Source: Fibrobacteraceae bacterium
Lineage (GTDB): Bacteria > Fibrobacterota > Fibrobacteria > Fibrobacterales > Fibrobacteraceae
Assembly (NCBI GenBank): GCA_021443045.1
Contig: JABUUT010000064.1
Coordinates: 9,486 to 16,904, forward strand
DNA length: 7,419 nucleotides
Direction: 5' to 3'
The notes beneath the pieces were generated by a model. It did not search any database. It was not told where the DNA came from and saw only the letters and a program-made list of their open reading frames with translations. Made by a program: the position numbers and the translations under genes. Position 1 is the stretch's first letter. Each line of letters opens with the position of its first letter. This document shows positions 1-6,501 of this stretch, one piece after another.

Positions 1-77
1 GGGTACTTGTTCACAAAAAGGCGCACCACATGGCTACCGATAAAGCCTGCACCGCCGGTAATTACAATATTTTTCAT
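1..77 (-). CDS. rfbB: dTDP-glucose 4,6-dehydratase, N-terminal fragment (cut by window edge)
   Basis: Only the first 25 codons lie in the window; the rest continues past the left edge. The peptide begins MKNIVITGGAGFIGSHVVR, a beta strand followed by the dinucleotide-binding motif GxxGxxG at residues 8-14. This is the typical start of extended short-chain dehydrogenases that act on nucleotide sugars. The motif alone could also fit other NDP-sugar epimerases or dehydratases. The position 36 bp after rfbA in the same direction makes RfbB/RmlB much the likeliest. The family uses NAD+ to convert dTDP-glucose to dTDP-4-keto-6-deoxyglucose in the cytoplasm, the step directly after RfbA. The start is supported by a GAGG ribosome binding site 5 nt upstream. 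It is probably the third gene of the wzc-rfbA-rfbB operon. Confidence 0.82.
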   Translation of the reverse strand, partial: MKNIVITGGAGFIGSHVVRLFVNKY

Positions 78-82
78 TCTAG

Positions 83-86
83 CCTC
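83..86 (-). promoter_or_regulatory. Ribosome binding site of rfbB
   Basis: On the minus strand GAGG stands 5 nt before the rfbB ATG (start codon at 77-75). It fixes that start. The 36-bp gap between rfbA and rfbB holds no hairpin with a T-tract, so read-through transcription from rfbA is expected. Confidence 0.6.
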
Positions 87-113
87 TATTAGCAAATGTT
101 TGAGGTTAATACT

Positions 114-1001
114 CTAGTACCGAATTTTACCTTCAGCCACCTTTCTAAGATGCGCTCCATAAGGCGACTTGCCATACTTGGTGGCCGACTCCAGCAATTT
201 TTCCCTGCTAATCCAGCCGTTAATGTAGGCAATTTCTTCTACAGCAGAAATCTGAATGCCCTGGCGATTTTCTACCATGCGCACAAAATCCCCAGCTTCA
301 ATAAGGCTATCCATGGTGCCAGTGTCCAGCCAGGCGAATCCACGACCCAACAGTTTTACATCCAAGTCACCCAAGTTTAAATAAGTCTGATTCAGGTCTG
401 TAATTTCTAGTTCACCTCGGGCACTGGGCTTTTGATTTTTTGCAAATTCCACCACTCGGTTATCATAAAAATAGAGGCCCGTAATAGCATAGTTGCTCTT
501 AGGTTCCTTAGGCTTTTCTTCCACCGAAATCACCTTTCCGGTGTTATCAAATTCCACCACCCCAAAGCGTTCCGGGTCTTCTACATAGTAGCCAAACACG
601 CTGGCTCTTCTATTTTCTTCCGCATTTTTTACAGCCGCTTTTAACAAGGGGCTAAAGCCGTTGCCATAAAAAATGTTGTCGCCAAGGACCATGGCACAAG
701 AGTCGTTTCCAATAAACTCTTCGCCCAAAATAAAAGCCTGTGCAAGACCATCAGGGCTAGGCTGTACCTTGTAGCTAAGCTTTAAGCCCATGGAACTTCC
801 ATCACCCAACAGCCGTTCAAAGTTAGGCAAGTCCGTGGGAGTAGAAATAATCAAAATGTCCCGAATACCAGCCAGCATCAATGTAGACAAGGGGTAATAA
901 ATCATGGGTTTGTCGTAAACAGGCAACAGCTGCTTACTGGTAACCATCGTCAAAGGATACAGACGAGTACCCGAACCACCTGCAAGAACAATACCCTTCA
1001 T
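114..1001 (-). CDS. rfbA: Glucose-1-phosphate thymidylyltransferase (RmlA/RfbA)
   Basis: This 295-aa cytoplasmic enzyme joins glucose-1-phosphate to dTTP, giving dTDP-glucose and pyrophosphate, the entry step to dTDP-deoxysugars. With the start chosen here the signature G-G-S-G-T-R lies at residues 8-13, with K23 in TSKQLLP. VQPSPDGLAQA is at 79-89, the metal-site GDN at 107-109 (D108), EEKP at 161-164, and the second metal-site region AWLDTGT at 223-229 (D226). Length and motifs match the classical short homotetrameric RmlA (about 290 aa). The reading frame is open further upstream, with ATGs at 1016, 1028 and 1052. The ATG at 1001 is preferred because family members begin with M-K-G-I-V/I-L-A-G-G. 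It lies one base after the wzc stop, and only a poor Shine-Dalgarno (GGA 11-13 nt upstream) is visible, so translation is probably coupled to wzc. RfbB follows downstream. The regulatory C-terminal region is intact. Confidence 0.96.
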   Translation of the reverse strand: MKGIVLAGGSGTRLYPLTMVTSKQLLPVYDKPMIYYPLSTLMLAGIRDILIISTPTDLPNFERLLGDGSSMGLKLSYKVQPSPDGLAQAFILGEEFIGNDSCAMVLGDNIFYGNGFSPLLKAAVKNAEENRRASVFGYYVEDPERFGVVEFDNTGKVISVEEKPKEPKSNYAITGLYFYDNRVVEFAKNQKPSARGELEITDLNQTYLNLGDLDVKLLGRGFAWLDTGTMDSLIEAGDFVRMVENRQGIQISAVEEIAYINGWISREKLLESATKYGKSPYGAHLRKVAEGKIRY

Positions 1002-1002
1002 A

Positions 1003-3105
1003 CTAATATTTTCCATACTTGTAGCCATAACCTTCGCTACGGCTGTGTTCATACTTGTTAATCACAATGGACGCATGAGCTGACCCATTGCCCTTTAGCA
1101 AGGATCCCATACCTTCTTGAATAGCCTCCAAGGAATGCTTGTTGTATTCAATAACCATCACCAGCTGAGAAGCCACGCGGCAAGCCAAAGCCGCATCGGT
1201 AACCAGCATTATGGGAGGAGTATCCACAATAATCAAATCGTAAGTCTGCTTCAGTGACTCAATTAAATCGGTGTAATGCCTGGAGCCTAACAATTCCGCA
1301 GGGTTTGCAGGAACAGAGCCGCATTGCATCATATCCAAATTTTCCACTTCCGTTTTAGAAATAACGTCTTCTGCCTTTACTTGCCCCAACAAAATTTGGG
1401 AAAGGCCGTTTTTCCGCTTAATACCAAACTCCTTGTGGAGCCGCCCCTTGCGCAAGTCTGCATCAATCAAAATCACCTTCTTGCCAAGGCCCGCAAACAA
1501 GGCCGCCAAGTTTACAGAAATAAAACTTTTACCCACACCCGGAATAAGCCCACTTACACCAATAATGCGAGAACTGGAATCTTCCATGGCAAAATCCAAA
1601 GAAGAACGGAGGGCTCGCAACGATTCTACTGCCACATCGTCGGGTTCTACCACAGCCAAAGGACGGGTGCCCTTGGTGCCATTGGGGTTACCCTTTGGAA
1701 CTTTGGCATACACGCTGTACCCAGTTTCTTTTTCGATGAAGCTGGAACTTTTAACGCCACTGCTTAGGCGATCTTTAAGGGCAACCAGCGCAACACCTAA
1801 GAAAAAGCCCAGGAACATGGCTAGGCACACTATAAAGGACTTTTTAGGCTTAATCGGCTTTGTGGTTTCTTCGGCAAAGTCAATGATGTGCACCGAACCC
1901 ACTTCACCAGCACTCACCAAACGGAGCTGTTCAATATTGTTCAACATGGAGGTGTACATGGACTTGCTCAAATCCACTTCGTTGGTAAGTCTAAGAACCT
2001 CCTGCTGAGTGGCAGGCAATTTTTTTACCGCCGAAGAAGTGCCCGCCAATTCGCGACGTAGCGCACTTTCCTGGTTTTCCAAGGTTTTTACCGTAGGGTG
2101 CTCCGAATGGAAAAGGCGAACGGTGCTTTCCTTGCGCTGCTCAATATCCAAAAGTTCCTGTTGCAGCTTCATGCGGCGTTCCAGTACCATTCTGGTTTCG
2201 GTATTAATATCTACGGAGCCCACCTGATTGCGGTACTTGTTCAATTCAATTAGGGCCGAGTCCATTCGAGCCTTTACGCTAGGAATCTGCTTTTCCAGAA
2301 AGTCCAAGGTTTTTGCAGCTTCTTCATTGCGCTGTTCCATATTTTGACGCAAATAGGAAGTGGCCACTTCGTTCAAAATTTCTGTTCCACGGTCTGGATA
2401 AATGTCTGTGTACGAAAATTCGATAATGCCCGTCTTTTTTCCTTTTTCCTTTACTTCAAAGGCCTTGCGAAATGCAGCAATGGCATCTAAACGACGAGCC
2501 TTGGTAATTTCAAACCACTGGTCTTCCACCACATCCATTTTGTAAATGCAGAATGTTACCGTGTCTCCAGCATAGGGGTAATTGTAGGTAACGCCAGGTT
2601 CCCCATTACCCACCCAAACCTTGTTCTGGTCATAAAGTTCAAAATGGGATTCATCGGTAGTCTTTACAAACCAGGGTTCCAGCCGTTCTTCTTCTGGAAC
2701 TTTATCCCAAGGAACTTCAAAGCTAATGACATCCAGGCGGCCTTCGCGGTGAAGCAAGCGGTCCCAAAAGTTAATGGGGTTCGCCCTGTACTGCAAATGC
2801 ATCCGTTCCATGGTGGCACCCAAGATTTTGCGGCTCTGGATTAACTCCATTTCGGTTTCAGAGGGGCTAGAATTAGAAAATATGGAACCCAGGGAGCCGA
2901 ACATGGCCGAAGCCGCATTCTTGCCTCCCTTAGACTCTATCTGCAACAATGCATCCACTTTATATACAGGGCGAATCCACAGCGCAACAAATACACCTAC
3001 AAAACCAGACAAAATCAAACATGGCACAATAACGCGCCACGACTTTACAGACGTTGCCAGAAAATCCCAGAGAGTCACCTCTTCTGTTTTTTTGGAAGTA
3101 GCCAT
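1003..3105 (-). CDS. wzc: Wzc-like polysaccharide co-polymerase / bacterial tyrosine (BY) autokinase
   Basis: This 700-aa inner-membrane protein would control chain length and export of capsule or exopolysaccharide. It has the one-chain Wzc layout (E. coli Wzc is 720 aa). In order: an N-terminal Wzz-type segment with TM1 at about 25-44; a large periplasmic region rich in coiled coil (about 255-350); a GNVR-type motif with ATQQEVLRL at 365-373; a proline-rich KPIKPKK at 416-422; and TM2 at about 424-443. The cytoplasmic kinase follows. It carries the oligomerisation motif EX2RX2R (E494, R497, R500), Walker A GLIPGVGKS at 519-527 (K526), Walker A' ILIDADLRKG at 545-554 (D548, D550) and Walker B LIIVDTPP at 624-631 (D628). 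The C-terminus is a short tyrosine cluster, YGYKYGKY (693-700), with Y685 before it; such tails are autophosphorylated in trans. The start has an AAGGA site 5 nt upstream. No Wza exporter or Wzb phosphatase lies in this window. The gene name follows family resemblance. Confidence 0.95.
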   Translation of the reverse strand: MATSKKTEEVTLWDFLATSVKSWRVIVPCLILSGFVGVFVALWIRPVYKVDALLQIESKGGKNAASAMFGSLGSIFSNSSPSETEMELIQSRKILGATMERMHLQYRANPINFWDRLLHREGRLDVISFEVPWDKVPEEERLEPWFVKTTDESHFELYDQNKVWVGNGEPGVTYNYPYAGDTVTFCIYKMDVVEDQWFEITKARRLDAIAAFRKAFEVKEKGKKTGIIEFSYTDIYPDRGTEILNEVATSYLRQNMEQRNEEAAKTLDFLEKQIPSVKARMDSALIELNKYRNQVGSVDINTETRMVLERRMKLQQELLDIEQRKESTVRLFHSEHPTVKTLENQESALRRELAGTSSAVKKLPATQQEVLRLTNEVDLSKSMYTSMLNNIEQLRLVSAGEVGSVHIIDFAEETTKPIKPKKSFIVCLAMFLGFFLGVALVALKDRLSSGVKSSSFIEKETGYSVYAKVPKGNPNGTKGTRPLAVVEPDDVAVESLRALRSSLDFAMEDSSSRIIGVSGLIPGVGKSFISVNLAALFAGLGKKVILIDADLRKGRLHKEFGIKRKNGLSQILLGQVKAEDVISKTEVENLDMMQCGSVPANPAELLGSRHYTDLIESLKQTYDLIIVDTPPIMLVTDAALACRVASQLVMVIEYNKHSLEAIQEGMGSLLKGNGSAHASIVINKYEHSRSEGYGYKYGKY

Positions 3106-3110
3106 ACCAT

Positions 3111-3116
3111 TCCTTT
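3111..3116 (-). promoter_or_regulatory. Ribosome binding site of wzc
   Basis: AAAGGA on the minus strand lies 5 nt before the ATG at 3105-3103. It supports that start over the next in-frame methionine, which lies about 68 codons in and would remove the first membrane segment. Confidence 0.6.
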
Positions 3117-3141
3117 ATAGTTTTACATTCTAAATTTACAA
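3114..3141 (-). promoter_or_regulatory. Candidate promoter for the wzc-rfbA-rfbB operon
   Basis: Read on the minus strand, TTGTAA (3141-3136, 4 of 6 matches) is followed after 16 bp by TATAAA (3119-3114). A second -10-like TAGAAT lies at 3132-3127 but lacks a good -35. The first choice would start transcription very close to the wzc ribosome binding site, so the second may be more practical. The -35 element overlaps that of the opposing helicase promoter. Confidence 0.3.
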
Positions 3142-3163
3142 AAAACCGCCACACTTGTACTAT
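3135..3163 (+). promoter_or_regulatory. Candidate sigma70-type promoter for the helicase gene
   Basis: TTTACA at 3135-3140 (5 of 6 matches to TTGACA) is separated by exactly 17 bp from TACTAT at 3158-3163 (4 of 6 matches to TATAAT). Transcription would begin near 3169-3172, almost on the ATG at 3173, so the message would be leaderless or nearly so. The overlapping TATCTTTG at 3161-3168 also fits the Bacteroidota -7 consensus TAnnTTTG, but no matching -33 TTG is found 19-21 bp upstream. This is a prediction from sequence only. Confidence 0.45.
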
Positions 3164-3172
3164 CTTTGGACT

Positions 3173-5782
3173 ATGGCAACAGCATTTCTAAAAGATTTTA
3201 TGCCTAAACCAGGCCAAGACATTTCTGCCGAGGCTCTTTTGGAGCATTTTTTAGGTTGGGCCGAAGAAAAAGGCACCACATTGTACCCGGCACAGGAAGA
3301 AGCCATTCTAGAACTTTTCGATGGCAAAAATGTAATTCTAAATACCCCCACTGGTTCCGGAAAATCCCTGGTGGCCTTGGCCATGCATTTTGACAGCATT
3401 GCACATGGAAGGCGCTCCGTTTACACTTGCCCCATCAAGGCTTTGGTCAACGAAAAATGGATGGCTCTGTGCAAAGAGTTTGGCGCCGAAAATGTGGGGC
3501 TATCTACAGGAGACGCCACCGTTAATCGAGATGCTCCCATTATATGCTGCACCGCCGAAATTCTTTCGAACATGGCTCTTTGCGAAGGAGAAACCTTGAA
3601 CATATCCGATGTGGTGATGGACGAATTCCACTACTACTCCGACAAGGAACGAGGCGTAGCCTGGCAAGTGCCTCTTTTAACACTGCCCCAAACTCGATTT
3701 TTATTGATGAGCGCCACCATTGGAGCCACAGAATTTTTTGAGCGGGAACTCACAAACCACAACCGGCGAGAAACCGTTACCGTACGTTCTACACAGCGCC
3801 CTGTGCCACTGGAATTCACTTATTCGGAACAGGAACTTTCAAACACCGTACAGCGTTTGGTAAACGAAGGGAAAGCCCCCGTGTACGTGGTGCATTTTAC
3901 CCAGGCCGCTGCCGCCAGCAACGCCCAGAACTTTATGAGTCTGGAATTGTGTACAAAAGAAGAAAAGGCAAGCATTAACGAAGCCATTAAGGAAGTTCGT
4001 TTTTCTAGCCCCTACGGCCCCGACATTAAACGTTGGCTAAAGCAGGGAATCGGCCTACACCACGCCGGACTTTTACCCAAATACCGCATTCTGGTTGAAA
4101 AACTTTCTCAAAAGGGTCTTCTTAAAGTTATCTGTGGCACCGACACTTTAGGTGTTGGCGTCAATGTGCCTATTCGCACCGTACTTTTTACCCAGCTCTG
4201 TAAGTACAGTGGCGATAAAACAGCCATTCTCACCGCCCGGGACTTTCACCAAATTGCAGGCCGCGCAGGCCGCAAGGGTTTTGACAACGTGGGCTACGTG
4301 GTAGCACAGGCACCAGAGCATGTGATTGAAAACCTCAAGCTCGAAGCCAAAACCCGGCAAACCGGGAAAAAATTTCAAAAGAAAAAGCCACCAGAACATG
4401 GCTATGTGCCCTTTGACAACAGCACCTACCAGCGCCTTATTGCAGCCCCGCCAGAGCCACTAACATCCAGCTTTAAAATTTACCATGGAATGCTTTTAAA
4501 CATTCTTAGCCGAAGCACCGACGGGTGTAGCGCCATGCGCACACTTATTAAGGAATGCCACGAAACATTGGCCAGCAAAAAAAAGCTAAAACAAAGAGCT
4601 TTTCAGCTTTTCCGTTCTCTCGTGGAAAAGCGTATTATTGAGTTTGTAACCCCTACGGCTCCAGGAAATTCCAAACTTCGGGTAAACATGGATTTGCAAG
4701 ATGATTTTTCCATGAATCAGCCTTTGTCGCTGTATTTGCTAGACACCTTGCCAAAACTAGACAAAGAAGACCCGGAATACGCCCTGAACGTAATAACCCT
4801 CTGCGAATCCATTATCGAAAACCCCGATGCCATTTTGCGGATACAGCAAAACAAAGCCCGAAACGCCCGCATGGACGAACTCAAGGCCCAGGGCATGGAA
4901 TTTAACCAAAGGCTAGAAGAAATCGATAAAGTAGAGTACCCCAAGCCCCTTCGTGAATTTATCTACAACACCTTTAACGATTTTTCGGAAAAGCACCCAT
5001 GGGTAGACGAGAACATTGAACCCAAGAGCATTGTGCGTGAAATGTTCGAAAATTTCAGCACCTTTAGCGGCTACATTAAGCAGTACAACTTGCAGCGCAT
5101 GGAAGCCATTTTGCTAAGGCACATTAATGAAGTGTACAAGGTGCTCTCCCAAACCGTTCCCGACAGCTACAAAAATGGCGAACTCCACGAAATGGAAGAC
5201 AACCTAGGCGAAATGATCCGCCGCACCGACTCCAGCCTTTTGGAAGAATGGGAAAAAATGGCCCATCCGGAATGGTATGAGGAAGGGGGTAAAAAAGTGG
5301 CAGGAATTTTAGACGGGAACAATGAAGTGGGCCTGGGGGCCGACAAACTGGCCCAAGACATTACCCTAGACAAAAAACGTTTTTTGGGTATGGTGCGCAA
5401 CCGCATTTTTGCCTTTATGAACCTGCTCAAAAATCAAAGCTACAGCGAATGTTTAGACATGCTGGCCGACGACCTTGCCGAGGGCACACCCTTGGTAGAT
5501 TCAGAAAATGTCCCATGGACCGAAAAAAGGTTGCTGGAAATTTCGGCAAGCTACACCGCGGAGCACGGCAAATTCAGGCTAGACGCCGAAGGCCGCGCCT
5601 TGCGTCACTCCATTGTAACCTACGGTAAAAACGAAAACGACAACAACACAATGGTTATCGAACAAATGCTGCAAGACGAAAATGATTTAAACGACTGGGC
5701 CCTTTACTTTACGGTAAACTTAAAGGAATGCCAAGAAGCAGGGCTGCCCTTAATCCATCTCCATGGGTTTAAGCCCGCATAG
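3173..5782 (+). CDS. Ski2-like DEAD/DEAH-box helicase, DUF3516 type
   Basis: This 869-aa protein has a full superfamily 2 helicase core at its N-terminus. A Q-like YPAQEEAI is at 38-45, motif I TPTGSGKS at 58-65 (K64), motif Ia PIKAL at 87-91, and motif II DEFH at 150-153 (DEVH is usual in Ski2 relatives). Motif III SAT is at 180-182, VYVVHFTQAAA at 237-247, motif V GTDTLGVGVNVP at 322-333, and motif VI HQIAGRAGRKGFD at 359-371. It should hydrolyse ATP and translocate on or unwind nucleic acid, probably RNA by analogy with Ski2/Mtr4. The C-terminal 430 residues, with segments such as FSMNQPLS (512-519), YPKPLREF (589-596) and TDSSLLEEWE (685-694), resemble the DUF3516 helicases I recall mainly from Actinomycetota; their function is not established. 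The frame is open back to a TTG at 3155, but the ATG at 3173 is preferred as the first ATG, just after a -10-like box. Only TTTGGA, 2 nt away, resembles a Shine-Dalgarno. IspD follows 38 bp later. There is no signal peptide or membrane segment, so it is cytoplasmic. Confidence 0.93.
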   Translation: MATAFLKDFMPKPGQDISAEALLEHFLGWAEEKGTTLYPAQEEAILELFDGKNVILNTPTGSGKSLVALAMHFDSIAHGRRSVYTCPIKALVNEKWMALCKEFGAENVGLSTGDATVNRDAPIICCTAEILSNMALCEGETLNISDVVMDEFHYYSDKERGVAWQVPLLTLPQTRFLLMSATIGATEFFERELTNHNRRETVTVRSTQRPVPLEFTYSEQELSNTVQRLVNEGKAPVYVVHFTQAAAASNAQNFMSLELCTKEEKASINEAIKEVRFSSPYGPDIKRWLKQGIGLHHAGLLPKYRILVEKLSQKGLLKVICGTDTLGVGVNVPIRTVLFTQLCKYSGDKTAILTARDFHQIAGRAGRKGFDNVGYVVAQAPEHVIENLKLEAKTRQTGKKFQKKKPPEHGYVPFDNSTYQRLIAAPPEPLTSSFKIYHGMLLNILSRSTDGCSAMRTLIKECHETLASKKKLKQRAFQLFRSLVEKRIIEFVTPTAPGNSKLRVNMDLQDDFSMNQPLSLYLLDTLPKLDKEDPEYALNVITLCESIIENPDAILRIQQNKARNARMDELKAQGMEFNQRLEEIDKVEYPKPLREFIYNTFNDFSEKHPWVDENIEPKSIVREMFENFSTFSGYIKQYNLQRMEAILLRHINEVYKVLSQTVPDSYKNGELHEMEDNLGEMIRRTDSSLLEEWEKMAHPEWYEEGGKKVAGILDGNNEVGLGADKLAQDITLDKKRFLGMVRNRIFAFMNLLKNQSYSECLDMLADDLAEGTPLVDSENVPWTEKRLLEISASYTAEHGKFRLDAEGRALRHSIVTYGKNENDNNTMVIEQMLQDENDLNDWALYFTVNLKECQEAGLPLIHLHGFKPA

Positions 5783-5804
5783 CACAAGGAATTAATGTAT
5801 TTTT

Positions 5805-5818
5805 AAAAGGTAACAGGA
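5805..5818 (+). promoter_or_regulatory. Ribosome binding region of ispD (two suboptimal candidates)
   Basis: Two purine stretches precede the ATG at 5821. AAAAGG at 5805-5810 has a 10-nt spacer, and AGGA at 5815-5818 has only 2 nt. Neither spacing is ideal. There is no other ATG in frame upstream and the next internal methionine would delete the catalytic glycine loop, so the start at 5821 stands. Confidence 0.45.
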
Positions 5819-5820
5819 AT

Positions 5821-6498
5821 ATGGATAAAAAAAATTTCGCAGTAGTACTCCCGGCAGGTGGGTTAGGAAAAAGAATGGGCAGCAACATACCCAAGCAGCT
5901 AATGGAACTAAAGGGTAAAAGAGTGTATCTCCATTCCTTAGAAAAATTTTTGTCGTTAGATGAAATTGTAGAAGTGGTGCTGGCAGTTCCCGCAGAGTGG
6001 AAAACGGCCTTTGAAGAAGACCTGTCCAAAATACCCCACCCCGAAAAACTGAAAATTGTTATAGGAGGAAGCGAAAGGTGGGAGTCTGTAAAAAACGGTG
6101 TAAACGCACTGACCAGCGACGCCCAGTATGTATTGGTACACGATGTGGCAAGGCCTTTTTTGTCGGAACGGATAATCAAGGATGTTTGCAGCACCTTGGT
6201 AAACCAAGGTGCCTGCCTGGTGGCAAAGCCTGCGGTAGACACCATTAAAGTGGCCAGAGACGGCAAAGTAGAAAAGACCATAGACAGAAACACGGTTTGG
6301 CTAGCCCAAACACCGCAGGCCGCAAACATCCAAGTTTTAAAAGAACTATACAGCCGCATGGAAAAAGAACCTCTCCATTTTACACCCACCGACGAAGCTT
6401 CTATTCTAGAATACTTTGGGATACCCGTGTATATAGTAAAGGGAGAAGCGGCCAACGACAAGCTCACTTCTCCCGAAGACTTTGCAAGATTTTCTTAA
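5821..6498 (+). CDS. ispD: 2-C-methyl-D-erythritol 4-phosphate cytidylyltransferase (IspD)
   Basis: This 225-aa cytoplasmic enzyme transfers CMP from CTP to methylerythritol 4-phosphate, the third step of the non-mevalonate isoprenoid pathway. The length is typical of stand-alone IspD. The CTP loop PAGGLGKRMG is at 11-20 (R18), followed by PKQ at 24-26 (K25). GGSERWESVKNG is at 82-93, VHDVARPF at 106-113 (D108, R111) and T141 in VDTIK. IDRNTVWLAQTPQ is at 154-166 (R156, T164), TDEAS at 190-194, and NDKLTSPED at 212-220 (K214). These line up with the residues known to matter in E. coli IspD (R20, K27, D106, R109, T140, R157, T165, K213). One oddity is PAGG where most members have PAAG. IspF is not adjacent. 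CDP-alditol synthases of the TarI type share this fold and are the main alternative, given the polysaccharide genes nearby, but the residue set favours IspD. It is probably cotranscribed with the helicase. Confidence 0.92.
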   Translation: MDKKNFAVVLPAGGLGKRMGSNIPKQLMELKGKRVYLHSLEKFLSLDEIVEVVLAVPAEWKTAFEEDLSKIPHPEKLKIVIGGSERWESVKNGVNALTSDAQYVLVHDVARPFLSERIIKDVCSTLVNQGACLVAKPAVDTIKVARDGKVEKTIDRNTVWLAQTPQAANIQVLKELYSRMEKEPLHFTPTDEASILEYFGIPVYIVKGEAANDKLTSPEDFARFS

Positions 6499-6501
6499 GG
6501 G

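Larger units (their letters stand above)
3106..3172. promoter_or_regulatory. Divergent intergenic control region (wzc / helicase)
   Basis: These 67 bp are the only DNA between the divergent wzc and helicase start codons, so promoters for both directions probably lie here or just inside the genes. The region is AT-rich except for a small ACCGCCACAC block at 3145-3154. No clear inverted repeat that could be an operator was seen. Candidate promoter elements are listed separately. Confidence 0.65.

Noticed and set aside
1433..2008. A 191-codon plus-strand open frame opposite the wzc kinase domain
   Set aside because: It has no family resemblance and is antisense to highly conserved Walker motifs, so its openness reflects codon use of wzc.
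3155..3172. TTG start at 3155 for the helicase, adding six residues
   Set aside because: There is no ribosome binding site before it, it lies within the likely -10 region, and an ATG follows 18 bases later.
5783..5820. Possible terminator or promoter between helicase and ispD
   Set aside because: The 38-bp gap has a TATTTTTAAAA stretch but no GC-rich stem and no properly spaced -35/-10 pair. Cotranscription is the simpler reading.
5769..6467. A 232-codon open frame on the minus strand lying almost exactly opposite ispD
   Set aside because: The protein is low-complexity in character, rich in Ser/Phe/Thr, with no recognisable motif, while the plus-strand frame contains every IspD signature. 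It is a shadow of the real gene.
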